The position numbers and the translations under genes are program-made. From contig DHXL01000139.1 of the NCBI GenBank assembly GCA_002415335.1, positions 1 to 10,322 on the forward strand: a stretch of DNA of 10,322 bases, read 5' to 3'. Origin of the DNA: Oxalobacteraceae bacterium UBA5157 (GTDB lineage Bacteria; Pseudomonadota; Gammaproteobacteria; Burkholderiales; Burkholderiaceae_D). Positions 1 to 6,866 of the stretch are shown in pieces; the stretch's first letter is position 1; the number at the start of each line of letters is the position of its first letter. The notes under the pieces are model-generated. The model was not told the DNA's origin. It searched no databases and saw only the letters and a program-made list of their open reading frames with translations.

Positions 1-181
1 GCGGCGCGCCTGGATAGCCGACCTCGGCTTCGTATTCGAGCGGCGCGATCGCCGCCTGCAGATGCTCGGCGGTCACCGCCAGCATCAGCTCGCAAGCCGC
101 GGGCGGCACCATGCGGCGCACGATCAGGTAGCCGCTCGTCTTGAATTCTTCTATCTGTGCAGTGGAAAGCGTCATGTCCAT
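1..181 (-). CDS. Phytanoyl-CoA dioxygenase (PhyH) family protein, N-terminal part only
   Basis: Translating the minus strand from 181 gives an open frame to the window edge, beginning MDMTLSTAQIEEFKTSGY and continuing with VRRMVPPAACELM and later PLEYEAEVGYPGAP. The opening (a helix with Q-I-E-E-F, then SGYLIVRRMVPP) is the usual N-terminus of PhyH-like Fe(II)/2-oxoglutarate dioxygenases, and the PLEYEAEVGYPGAP stretch resembles bacterial PhyH-family proteins I recognise. These enzymes hydroxylate small substrates using 2-oxoglutarate and O2; the substrate here is unknown. The catalytic His-x-Asp...His residues would lie outside the window, so activity cannot be judged. Two in-frame ATGs (181 and 175) are possible starts, and neither has a clear Shine-Dalgarno sequence. 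The gene is divergent from the small gene at 349. Confidence 0.8.
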   Translation of the reverse strand, partial: MDMTLSTAQIEEFKTSGYLIVRRMVPPAACELMLAVTAEHLQAAIAPLEYEAEVGYPGAP

Positions 182-348
182 GTAACCGGGAGTCGGGTGC
201 AGAATTCTAACGCCGTCCGGCGCCGGGAATATTTCGGTGGAGATTTTCGGTATGCAGGTTGATCGCCGATTGATAGCGGGGTAGCATGAGATCGGCGTAT
301 CGCATGGCGCTGCACGCGCAAGCACGATGGGTGAACCGGAGCAATGAA

Positions 349-711
349 ATGTTATTCCTCAGAAGTACGTCGAGCAGCATCGCGCCCGGCATTTTTGCGG
401 TCGATGTCGCCGCCAAACCGCCGGGCAAGACCTTCGGCATCTATATCGCCGTGGATGCCGACTATCCGCCGCAGGACTTGCTCGGCGCGATCGAAGGTTT
501 GGGCTTCAAGAAAACCGTGGTCTCGCCTTACATCCATAATGACGGCAGGAAGGTGATCGACTTCCACTTTCAAAAGGCCGGGACCGATATTTTCCAGGGC
601 TGGAAAGAGAGCGAGCGCGAAGAAAACCTGCGCGCGTTGCAGACCTTATTCACGCCGCTCAAGATCGAATTGAAACCGCGTGTCATGACAACGACCGAAG
701 CTTTTTCATAA
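349..711 (+). CDS. Small protein of unknown function (120 aa)
   Basis: I do not recognise this protein. I chose the ATG at 349 because GGAG at 338-341 lies 7 bases upstream; an in-frame ATG at 286 would add 21 Arg/Ala-rich residues that do not look conserved. The product begins MLFLRSTSSSIAPGIF. It looks like a small soluble mixed alpha/beta domain: a hydrophobic strand (FGIYIAVDADYPP), an amphipathic helix (QDLLGAIEGLGF), strands (KKTVVSPYI, KVIDFHFQ) and an acidic helix (KESEREENLRALQTLF). No signal peptide, membrane segment or catalytic motif is evident. Codon use matches the neighbouring genes, which supports it being real. It sits 123 bases before speG on the same strand, so co-transcription is possible but not shown. 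Confidence 0.6.
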   Translation: MLFLRSTSSSIAPGIFAVDVAAKPPGKTFGIYIAVDADYPPQDLLGAIEGLGFKKTVVSPYIHNDGRKVIDFHFQKAGTDIFQGWKESEREENLRALQTLFTPLKIELKPRVMTTTEAFS

Positions 712-752
712 CGCGATGCGCTGTCGGGCGACCTGGTGAACAACCGAATGCG

Positions 753-768
753 GCAACCGGATGGTTGC
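753..768 (+). other. Small hairpin between the unknown gene and speG
   Basis: GCAACC (753-758) pairs perfectly with GGTTGC (763-768) around the four-base loop GGAT. Only two T residues follow, so it is a poor intrinsic terminator. It could be a weak attenuator or processing site in the speG leader, or chance. Confidence 0.25.
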
Positions 769-834
769 TTGGACGCTTTGCCATGGATTTTCTACACGGA
801 CGCTCGCGCGGAGCAATCGACGAGCGCTAAAAAA

Positions 835-1371
835 ATGACCCTGCTAGTCAAACCCGATGTCAAGTTGCGCCCGCTGGAACGTAATGACCTGCATTTTGTG
901 CATCAGATCAACAACAACAGCAACATCATGCGTTACTGGTTCGAGGAGCCTTACGAGGCATTCGTCGAACTGGTGCAGTTGTACGATCGGCATATCCACG
1001 ACCAAAGCGAACGCCGCTTCATCATCGAAAATATTACCGGCGACATGGTCGGGTTAGTCGAGCTGGTGGAAATCAACTACATCCATCGCCGCGCCGAATT
1101 CCAGATCATCATCGCGCCCGAATGGCAGGGAAAGAAGTACGCGGAACTTGCGACCCAGCTCGCGATCGACTACGCATTCGGCGTGCTCAACATGTACAAA
1201 TTGTATTTGGTGGTCGACAAGCAAAACAAGAAGGCGATCCACATCTACGAGAAATGCGGCTTCCACATCGAGGGGGAGTTGATCGGAGAATTTTTCGTGC
1301 ACGGCGTCTACCGCGACGCCGTCCGCATGTGCACGTTTCAAACCAAGTGGCTGGCCACGCGCACGACTTGA
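835..1371 (+). CDS. speG: Spermidine N1-acetyltransferase SpeG
   Basis: SpeG transfers an acetyl group from acetyl-CoA to spermidine or spermine and so limits polyamine toxicity in the cytoplasm. The 178-residue product carries long blocks that match E. coli SpeG almost word for word: VKLRPLERNDL (9-19), MRYWFEEPYEAFVEL (32-46), HIHDQSERRF (53-62), GLVELVEIN (73-81), RRAEFQIII (85-93) and the C-terminal VYRDAVRMCTFQ. Tyr138 in HIYEKCGF corresponds to the general-acid tyrosine of the family. The acetyl-CoA pyrophosphate loop reads QGKKYA (98-103) where SpeG normally has QGKGxA, so a conserved glycine is replaced by Lys101. The start at 835 gives the family length (E. coli about 186 residues); an upstream in-frame GTG at 736 would add 33 unrelated residues. 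CGAG at 821-824 is a weak ribosome site. Identity is secure; full activity is less certain because of the loop change. Confidence 0.94.
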   Translation: MTLLVKPDVKLRPLERNDLHFVHQINNNSNIMRYWFEEPYEAFVELVQLYDRHIHDQSERRFIIENITGDMVGLVELVEINYIHRRAEFQIIIAPEWQGKKYAELATQLAIDYAFGVLNMYKLYLVVDKQNKKAIHIYEKCGFHIEGELIGEFFVHGVYRDAVRMCTFQTKWLATRTT

Positions 1372-1373
1372 GG

Positions 1374-1391
1374 CCGGCCGCGCGCCGGTTT
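1374..1391 (+). terminator. Possible short terminator hairpin after speG
   Basis: CCGGC (1374-1378) pairs with GCCGG (1384-1388) around a five-base loop and is followed by TTT. It lies between the convergent ends of speG and the rhomboid gene. The stem is GC-rich, but the T tract is only three bases, so termination may be weak. Confidence 0.35.
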
Positions 1392-1395
1392 AGCC

Positions 1396-1983
1396 CTATT
1401 TCACGATACGCGCAGGTGACTTGTTGCGCTCCAGATAGCCCCAGGCGACGCCGATGAGCAAGCTCGCGCTATGAGCCCAATTCGCGATCGGGCCGAGCAG
1501 ACCGGTCCAGCAAAGGACGAACCAGGCCAGCATCATGACCACGGTACTCTTGTGCAGCACGTGACCGAAGCGCGGGTTGTACCGTCCCTGCATCCAGATG
1601 TAGCCAAGCAATCCGTAGACGACGCCGGACATGCCGCCGAAGAAAGGCGAGCCACCCAAAAGATATTGCGCCAGATTCGACGGGATGCCGACCGCCAGCG
1701 TGAAGCCGCCGAGAAACCACGACCCTTTCTTAGCCTCGATCAAGCCGCCGAGATCCCACAGCCACATCATGTTGAACACCAGATGCATGATGCCGAAATG
1801 GATAAAGATCGGTGTCAGCAGGCGCCAGACCTGACCATTGCCGACCGCGGCCAGCCCTTCGCTGTGCGGATCGGCTATGTACAGGTACTGCAGCACCTCC
1901 TGCGATGCGCCGAGTTGCGACAACAGTGCGACGGCGACGCAAAGCGCGATCAGTGCAACGGTGAGCGGCGGATATTGTTTCAC
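1396..1983 (-). CDS. Rhomboid-family intramembrane serine protease (compact, GlpG-like)
   Basis: Rhomboids cut transmembrane segments of other membrane proteins inside the lipid bilayer. This 195-residue protein is essentially the six-helix core without the cytoplasmic N-terminal domain of E. coli GlpG. The family signatures are in order: H62-x4-H67-x3-N71 in HFGIMHLVFN on helix 2, the catalytic serine in FGGMSGVVYGLLGY (GxSG, Ser119) on helix 4, and the catalytic histidine in ANWAHSASLLIG (His171) on helix 6. The glycine three residues after this histidine in GlpG is Ser174 here. Translation begins at a GTG (1983) with GAGG eight bases upstream, overlapping the region of the ettA stop, so ettA and this gene probably form an operon with translational coupling. 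The substrate is unknown. Confidence 0.9.
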   Translation of the reverse strand: MKQYPPLTVALIALCVAVALLSQLGASQEVLQYLYIADPHSEGLAAVGNGQVWRLLTPIFIHFGIMHLVFNMMWLWDLGGLIEAKKGSWFLGGFTLAVGIPSNLAQYLLGGSPFFGGMSGVVYGLLGYIWMQGRYNPRFGHVLHKSTVVMMLAWFVLCWTGLLGPIANWAHSASLLIGVAWGYLERNKSPARIVK

Positions 1984-1991
1984 TATTCGGG

Positions 1992-1999
1992 CCTCATCA
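1992..1999 (-). promoter_or_regulatory. Ribosome binding site of the rhomboid gene, abutting the ettA stop codon
   Basis: On the minus strand the ettA stop TGA (1999-1997) is followed at once by TGAGG (1996-1992), and the rhomboid GTG comes eight bases later. This placement fixes the GTG start and suggests that ribosomes finishing ettA feed translation of the rhomboid. Confidence 0.6.
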
Positions 2000-3664
2000 A
2001 CGCGTGATCGGCTTGTACCGGATCCGCTTCGGTTTGGCGCCTTCCTCGCCTAGGCGCTTCTTCTTGTCCGCCTCGTATTCCTGATAATTGCCGTCGAAGA
2101 AACTCACCTGCGAATTTCCCTCGAACGCCAGGATATGGGTCGCGATCCGATCCAGGAACCAGCGATCATGCGAGATCACCAGCACGCTGCCGGCGAATTC
2201 CAGCAACGCATCTTCCAGCGCGCGCAAGGTTTCCACGTCGAGGTCATTGGACGGTTCATCGAGCAGCAGCACGTTGCCGCCTTGCAGCAGCGTCTTCGCC
2301 AGATGCAGGCGGCCGCGCTCTCCACCCGATAAATTGCCGACGATTTTTTGCTGGTCGCCGCCCTTGAAATTGAAGCGTCCGAGATACGCGCGCGACGCCA
2401 TCTCGAAGCGGCCGACGGTCAGGATGTCGGCGCCGCCGGTCACGTCTTCAAACACGGTCTTGCTGTTTTCCAGCGATTCGCGGGTTTGGTCGACGATCGA
2501 GATCCGGGCGGTGCTGCCGAGCACGACTTCGCCGCTGTCCGGTTGCTCCTTGCCGGTGATCATCTTGAACAGCGTCGATTTGCCGGCACCATTGGGACCG
2601 ATGATGCCGACGATCGCACCGGCCGGAATCCGGAAGCTGAGATTGTCGATCAGCAGGCGGTCGCCGAACGCCTTGTTGACATTCTTGAACTCGATGACTT
2701 CGTTGCCGAGACGCCCGGCGACCGGAATGAAGATTTCCTGCGTCTCGTTGCGCTTCTGGTATTCGTGTTCCGACAATTCGTTGAAGCGGGCCAGGCGCGC
2801 CTTGCTCTTCGCCTGGCGGCCCTTCGGATTCTGCCGTACCCATTCCAGTTCTTTCGCCATGTTCTTCTGGCGCGCCGATTCGGACGATTCTTCCTGCTTC
2901 AGGCGAGTGCTCTTTTGCTCCAGCCACGAACTGTAATTGCCCTTCCATGGAATGCCATGCCCGCGATCCAGCTCCAGGATCCATTCGGCCGCATTGTCGA
3001 GGAAGTAGCGATCATGCGTGATGCCGACCACGGTGCCGGGGAAGCGCAGCAGGAATTGTTCGAGCCAGTCGACCGATTCCGCATCCAGATGGTTGGTCGG
3101 TTCGTCCAGCAGCAGCATGTCGGGTTTCGACAGCAACAGGCGGCATAGCGCGACGCGGCGCTTCTCGCCGCCCGACAGCACGCCGATCCTGGCGTCCCAC
3201 GGCGGCAGGCGTAGCGCATCGGCCGCCATTTCGAGTTGCTGTTCCGGGTTGTCGCCGGCGGCGGTCTGGATGATCGCTTCCAGCCGTGCCTGTTCGGCTG
3301 CGAGTGCATCGAAGTCGGCGTCCGGTTCGCCGTAAGCGGCATACACCGCATCGAGCTTGGCCTTCGCTTCAAACACTTCACCGAGCCCGCCTTCGACTGC
3401 CTGGCGCACGGTCTGCTCGGGATCGAGCAACGGTTCCTGCGGCAGATAGCCGATATTCAAGCCGGGCATCGGCACCGCTTCGCCCTGGATGTCGGTGTCG
3501 ATGCCGGCCATGATCTTGAGCAGGGTCGACTTGCCGGAACCGTTCAAGCCCAGCACGCCGATCTTGGCGCCGGGGAAGAACGAGAGCGAAATATCCTTGA
3601 GGATCTGGCGCTTGGGCGGAACGATCTTGCCCACGCGGTTCATGGTGTATACGTAATTTGCCAT
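1997..3664 (-). CDS. ettA: Energy-dependent translational throttle protein EttA (ABC-F ATPase)
   Basis: EttA binds the ribosomal E site and gates the first steps of elongation according to ATP/ADP level; it is a soluble ABC-F protein with no membrane domain. From the ATG at 3664 the product is 555 residues, the same length as E. coli EttA. It has two ATP-binding cassettes: Walker A GLNGSGKST (39-47) and GPNGAGKST (356-364), signatures LSGGEKRR (163-170) and LSGGERGR (445-452), and Walker B regions LLLDEPTNHLD and LLLDEPSNDLD. The catalytic glutamates fall at 188 and 470, the E. coli positions. An arm segment (about 95-140) and the charged inter-domain linker (about 242-322, with KGRQAKSKARLARF) are present. 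The second cassette has Ser472 where E. coli EttA has Thr. An in-frame TTG at 3712 would add 16 residues absent from the family. No strong Shine-Dalgarno sequence is visible. It is divergent from kup. Confidence 0.96.
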   Translation of the reverse strand: MANYVYTMNRVGKIVPPKRQILKDISLSFFPGAKIGVLGLNGSGKSTLLKIMAGIDTDIQGEAVPMPGLNIGYLPQEPLLDPEQTVRQAVEGGLGEVFEAKAKLDAVYAAYGEPDADFDALAAEQARLEAIIQTAAGDNPEQQLEMAADALRLPPWDARIGVLSGGEKRRVALCRLLLSKPDMLLLDEPTNHLDAESVDWLEQFLLRFPGTVVGITHDRYFLDNAAEWILELDRGHGIPWKGNYSSWLEQKSTRLKQEESSESARQKNMAKELEWVRQNPKGRQAKSKARLARFNELSEHEYQKRNETQEIFIPVAGRLGNEVIEFKNVNKAFGDRLLIDNLSFRIPAGAIVGIIGPNGAGKSTLFKMITGKEQPDSGEVVLGSTARISIVDQTRESLENSKTVFEDVTGGADILTVGRFEMASRAYLGRFNFKGGDQQKIVGNLSGGERGRLHLAKTLLQGGNVLLLDEPSNDLDVETLRALEDALLEFAGSVLVISHDRWFLDRIATHILAFEGNSQVSFFDGNYQEYEADKKKRLGEEGAKPKRIRYKPITR

Positions 3665-3822
3665 AGGTCGGATAAGTAGTTGCCTGCAAAGGGGATAAAC
3701 GGGTGGCTGCAAGGATAACCGATGCCGGCGTGCCGGGCGTCGTATGCCGCTCGATATTCAAATAATAATTCACCCGTATCTTCTGACGAATCGCCGCAAA
3801 TCAAGTCGCATGGTTATTTCCC

Positions 3823-3851
3823 TTGCGTTTCCAAATGGCGTGGCTTATTGT
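3823..3851 (+). promoter_or_regulatory. Candidate kup promoter
   Basis: TTGCGT (3823-3828) and TATTGT (3846-3851) are separated by 17 bases, the optimal sigma-70 spacing, with three and four matches to the consensus hexamers. Transcription would start near 3858, inside the palindrome, leaving a leader of only about 13 bases before the kup ATG. The prediction comes from the sequence alone. Confidence 0.4.
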
Positions 3852-3864
3852 GCAATGCACAATA
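3846..3864. promoter_or_regulatory. Perfect 19-bp palindrome in front of kup (candidate operator)
   Basis: TATTGTGCA (3846-3854) and TGCACAATA (3856-3864) are perfect inverted repeats around a single central A. The site ends seven bases before the kup ATG, where a Shine-Dalgarno sequence would normally lie, and covers the candidate -10 and start point. It could be a repressor operator for a dimeric regulator or an RNA hairpin that hides the start. The TGC...GCA half-sites loosely recall those of PHB-regulator (PhaR) boxes from memory, but that link is only a guess. Confidence 0.5.
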
Positions 3865-3871
3865 GCAACCA

Positions 3872-5764
3872 ATGAGCGTTTCCTTGTCATCTCGTCCTGA
3901 AAAAAAAAGCAGCATGGCGGCACTAACGGTCGCCGCCATCGGCATCGTTTACGGCGATATCGGCACCAGCCCGCTCTATACGATGAAATCTGTGTTCGCA
4001 CCAGAACACGGGCTCATGCTCACGCCGGCCAACCTGCTGGGCGTGGTATCGCTGATCGTGTGGGGGTTGATCCTCATCGTCTCGCTCAAGTATGTGACGC
4101 TGATCCTGCGCGCGGACAACCGCGGCGAAGGCGGCATCATGGCGCTGATGTCGCTCGCGTTGTTGTCGGTCGGCAGGGCGTCGCGCAAGTATTACCCGCT
4201 GATGCTGATGGGTTTGTTCGGCGCCACCCTGTTTTACGGTGATAGCGTGATCACGCCGGCGATTTCGGTGCTATCCGCGATCGAAGGACTGGAAGTCGCG
4301 GCGCCCGTCCTGCAGCCCTACGTGGTGCCGCTGACCGTGCTGGTGGTGATCGCGCTGTATGCCTTGCAGTCGCATGGCACGGGAGGCATCGGCAAATGGT
4401 TCGGACCGGTCATGCTGGTCTGGTTTCTTGCGCTGGCCGCGATGGGAATCATCAATATTTTGAAGGCGCCGGAAATTCTGGCCGCGCTCAATCCATGGCA
4501 GGCATTGATGTTCCTTGACCGCAATCGCCTGATCGCCTTCATCGCGCTCGGTGCGGTGGTGCTGGCCTTCACCGGTGCCGAGGCGTTGTATGCGGATATG
4601 GGGCATTTTGGCAAAACCCCGATACGTCTGGCCTGGTCGCTGGTGGTGTTTCCGGCGCTGGCACTCAATTATCTGGGGCAGGGTGGTTTGCTGCTGGCCG
4701 ATCCGACCGCAATATCCAGCCCGTTTTATCAGCAACTGGGCGCGTGGAGCATTTATCCATTGGTGATCCTGTCGACGATCGCGACCGTGGTTGCATCGCA
4801 GGCGACGATATCCGGTACTTTTTCGATGACCAAGCAAGCGATTGCGCTCGGTTTCCTGCCGCGCATGCGCATCGTCCACACTTCGGCCGGCGAAATCGGC
4901 CAAATCTACATCCCGCTCGTCAACTACCTGCAGCTCGCGGCCGTGCTGGTGGCAGTCATCGGTTTCGGGTCGTCGTCCCATCTGGCGGCCGCATACGGCA
5001 TCGCGGTCACCGCGACGATGCTGACGACGACGATACTGACCTTCTTCGTCATTCGCTATGGCTGGAGATACAATCTTCTGCTGGCCTGCGTCGCGACCGG
5101 ACTTTTCCTGATCATCGATTTCGCATTCTTCTCGGCGAATGTGCTGAAAATATTGCACGGCGGCTGGTTCCCGCTACTGCTGGGTGCCTTTCTGTTTACC
5201 GTTATGCTGACCTGGAAGCGTGGCCGCGAAATCGTGTTCCAGAACCTGCAGAAGCATGCAATTCCGCTGGAAGACTTTCTGCCGTCGCTGTTCATCGCGC
5301 CGCCGGTGCGGGTGCCCGGCACCGCGGTATTCCTGCGCGGTGAAAGCGATGGCGTGCCGCATGCGATGCTGCATAACCTGTCGCACAACAAGGTGTTGCA
5401 TGAGCGCGTGGTGTTCCTGACGATTCACATCGAGGAAGTGCCGTACGTGTCGGCCGCCGAGCGCGTGCGGATTCAGGATCTCGGCCATCACTGCTATCAG
5501 CTCAATGTGCGCTACGGTTTCAAGGATGAACCGGATATTCCGAAGGTCCTGGAGCTGGCCGCTGATTACGGCCTCGCATTCGAGATGATGGAAACCTCAT
5601 TCTTCATCGCGCGCCAGACGCTGATATCCACGCCCGGCTCGGGCATGGCGTTGTGGCGCGAGCGCCTGTTCGTTGCGATGTCGCGCAACGCGCGCGGCGC
5701 GGCGGACTACTATCAGATTCCGGCCAACCGGGTGATCGAACTGGGCACGCAAATCGAGATTTGA
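3872..5764 (+). CDS. kup: Low-affinity potassium transporter Kup
   Basis: Kup (KUP/HAK/KT family) imports K+ across the inner membrane, probably with protons. The 630-residue product matches the family in length and order: GDIGTSPLY in helix 1 (28-36), RADNRGEGGI (80-89), FYGDSVITPAISV (121-133), ALYADMGHFGK, LNYLGQGGLLL, SGTFSMTKQAI, HLAAAYGIAVT, and the cytoplasmic tail with PPVRVPGTAVFL, HNKVLHERV and MMETSFF, ending RVIELGTQIEI. Asp124 occupies the place of E. coli Kup Glu116, an acidic substitution I believe is common outside the enterobacteria. About twelve hydrophobic segments precede the soluble tail near residue 450. The ATG at 3872 gives the usual short N-terminus but has no Shine-Dalgarno; a second in-frame ATG at 3914 follows a run of nine A residues (3900-3908). 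The gene is preceded by a palindrome and converges on rarD. Confidence 0.96.
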   Translation: MSVSLSSRPEKKSSMAALTVAAIGIVYGDIGTSPLYTMKSVFAPEHGLMLTPANLLGVVSLIVWGLILIVSLKYVTLILRADNRGEGGIMALMSLALLSVGRASRKYYPLMLMGLFGATLFYGDSVITPAISVLSAIEGLEVAAPVLQPYVVPLTVLVVIALYALQSHGTGGIGKWFGPVMLVWFLALAAMGIINILKAPEILAALNPWQALMFLDRNRLIAFIALGAVVLAFTGAEALYADMGHFGKTPIRLAWSLVVFPALALNYLGQGGLLLADPTAISSPFYQQLGAWSIYPLVILSTIATVVASQATISGTFSMTKQAIALGFLPRMRIVHTSAGEIGQIYIPLVNYLQLAAVLVAVIGFGSSSHLAAAYGIAVTATMLTTTILTFFVIRYGWRYNLLLACVATGLFLIIDFAFFSANVLKILHGGWFPLLLGAFLFTVMLTWKRGREIVFQNLQKHAIPLEDFLPSLFIAPPVRVPGTAVFLRGESDGVPHAMLHNLSHNKVLHERVVFLTIHIEEVPYVSAAERVRIQDLGHHCYQLNVRYGFKDEPDIPKVLELAADYGLAFEMMETSFFIARQTLISTPGSGMALWRERLFVAMSRNARGAADYYQIPANRVIELGTQIEI

Positions 5765-5765
5765 T

Positions 5766-5784
5766 CGCGCCGTGCCGTGGCGCG
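5766..5784. terminator. Hairpin between the convergent kup and rarD genes
   Basis: CGCGCC (5766-5771) pairs with GGCGCG (5779-5784) around a seven-base loop, immediately after the kup stop and two bases before the rarD stop. There is no T tract on either side, so it is at best a weak or Rho-assisted bidirectional terminator. Confidence 0.3.
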
Positions 5785-5786
5785 CG

Positions 5787-6680
5787 TCACACCGGTTCGG
5801 TCACGGCCGGTTTGACCATCCATGCGCGCCACATGCCTTCCAGCGAATACACCGCAAGCGCACTCCAGACCAGCGCGAAGCCGGCCAGGCGCGCGCCGCC
5901 GAACGGCTCGTGATACAGCCACACGCCGAGCAGCAATTGCAGCGTCGGGCCGATGTACTGCAACAGCCCGAGCATCGACAAGGGAATGCGGCGCGCACCG
6001 GCCGCGAACAGCAGCAGCGGAATCGCGGTGATCGGGCCGGCGGCGACCAGCAGCCATTGGGTCGACGTCGATGCGGCAAGAAAGGTATTCTGACCGTTTA
6101 GCGTCAGCACGATCAAATAGCCCAGCGCGAATGGAAACAGCAGCAGCGTTTCCAGCGACAAGCCCTCGAGCGCGCCGAGCGCGGCGGTCTTGCGCAGCAA
6201 GCCATAGGTGCCGAAGGTCGCGGCCAGCATCAGGCCGATCCACGGTACCTGCCCGGCTTGCCAGGTGAGCCAGGCGACGCCGCACGCGGCCAGCGCGACC
6301 GCAGCCCATTGGATTGGGCGCAGGCGTTCACGCAAAAACAGGAATCCCATCAGCACGCTGACCAGCGGGTTGATGAAATAGCCGAGGCTGGAATCGATGA
6401 CGCGGCCGTTATTGACGGCCCAAATATAGATGAACCAATTGCTCGACAGGAACAGCGCACTGGCTGCAAAGCCGGCCAGCACCTTGGGCCGCCGCAGCAC
6501 CTTGCCGATCCACGACCACTGTTTGCGCCATGCCAGCACGGCCAGGATGAACACCAGCGACCAGACCATGCGGTGCACCAGAATCTGGGCCGGCGCAATT
6601 TCCTGCAGTGCCTTGAAGTAAATTGGAAACAGGCCCCATATGACAAAGGAGGCGGCGGCGTAGAGCATGCCAAGGCGCAT
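5787..6680 (-). CDS. rarD: RarD-type permease, EamA (drug/metabolite transporter) family
   Basis: RarD proteins are inner-membrane permeases of the EamA superfamily; E. coli RarD was named from a chloramphenicol-sensitivity context, but the physiological substrate is not established. From the ATG at 6680 the product is 297 residues, close to the 296 of E. coli RarD. It opens with MRLGMLYAAASFVIWGLFPIY and continues with HRMVWSLVF, NWFIYIWAVNNGRVIDSSLGYFINPL split over two helices, FLRERL, FGTYGLLRK, GPITAIPLLLFAAGAR and LGLLQYIGPTLQLLLGVWLYHEPF. These are the typical RarD blocks, and about ten hydrophobic segments can be counted. A longer frame from a TTG at 6812 would add 44 hydrophilic residues not seen in the family. 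No good Shine-Dalgarno sequence is visible. It stands alone, convergent with kup. Confidence 0.92.
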   Translation of the reverse strand: MRLGMLYAAASFVIWGLFPIYFKALQEIAPAQILVHRMVWSLVFILAVLAWRKQWSWIGKVLRRPKVLAGFAASALFLSSNWFIYIWAVNNGRVIDSSLGYFINPLVSVLMGFLFLRERLRPIQWAAVALAACGVAWLTWQAGQVPWIGLMLAATFGTYGLLRKTAALGALEGLSLETLLLFPFALGYLIVLTLNGQNTFLAASTSTQWLLVAAGPITAIPLLLFAAGARRIPLSMLGLLQYIGPTLQLLLGVWLYHEPFGGARLAGFALVWSALAVYSLEGMWRAWMVKPAVTEPV

Positions 6681-6817
6681 GGTGGGCAATCGAAAGTGAC
6701 GGGGGCGGAACGCTGCAACAGGCTGCGAATCAAGCCGCGTATCGGTCGCGCAGGCCGCGATGGTTCCTGGCGAGATCGGAGCGGCGTGCAGATTGCAGCG
6801 AATCGCAAGCAAGCTGA

Positions 6818-6826
6818 ATTATCGCA
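6818..6826 (-). promoter_or_regulatory. Candidate extended -10 element for rarD
   Basis: On the minus strand this reads TGCGATAAT, an extended -10 (TG-N-GATAAT) with five of six matches in the hexamer. No -35 is evident at 17 bases. Transcription would begin near 6811, giving a leader of about 130 bases before the chosen rarD ATG. The same nine bases occur before the response-regulator gene. Confidence 0.35.
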
Positions 6827-6866
6827 GCAATCGGCAAGACAGGTGCGCAGGGGCAAACTTCATGCG

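Noticed and set aside
252..284. Ten-codon mini-frame (MQVDRRLIAG) ahead of the small gene at 349, with GGAG upstream
   Set aside because: It is too short to separate from chance. It could be a leader peptide, but nothing in its codons suggests attenuation.
769..796. Possible speG promoter TTGGAC - 16 bases - TCTACA
   Set aside because: Only three of six matches in each hexamer; too weak to call.
736..834. Longer SpeG from a GTG at 736
   Set aside because: The 33 extra residues have no match to the SpeG family, and the ATG at 835 gives the standard length.
2348..3148. Open frame of 266 codons on the plus strand inside ettA
   Set aside because: It is antisense to a highly conserved ABC-F gene and has a composition typical of a shadow frame. 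The same holds for the plus-strand frame at 2088-2936.
3665..3712. Longer EttA from a TTG at 3712
   Set aside because: The 16 extra residues are not part of EttA; the ATG at 3664 gives exactly 555 residues, as in E. coli.
4271..5158. Open frame of 295 codons on the minus strand inside kup
   Set aside because: The product is a Gln/Arg/His/Asp-rich antisense translation of kup with no domain or ribosome site.
6681..6812. Longer RarD from a TTG at 6812
   Set aside because: The added 44 residues are hydrophilic and outside the family; RarD normally begins close to MRLGMLYAA. The TTG also coincides with the predicted transcription start.
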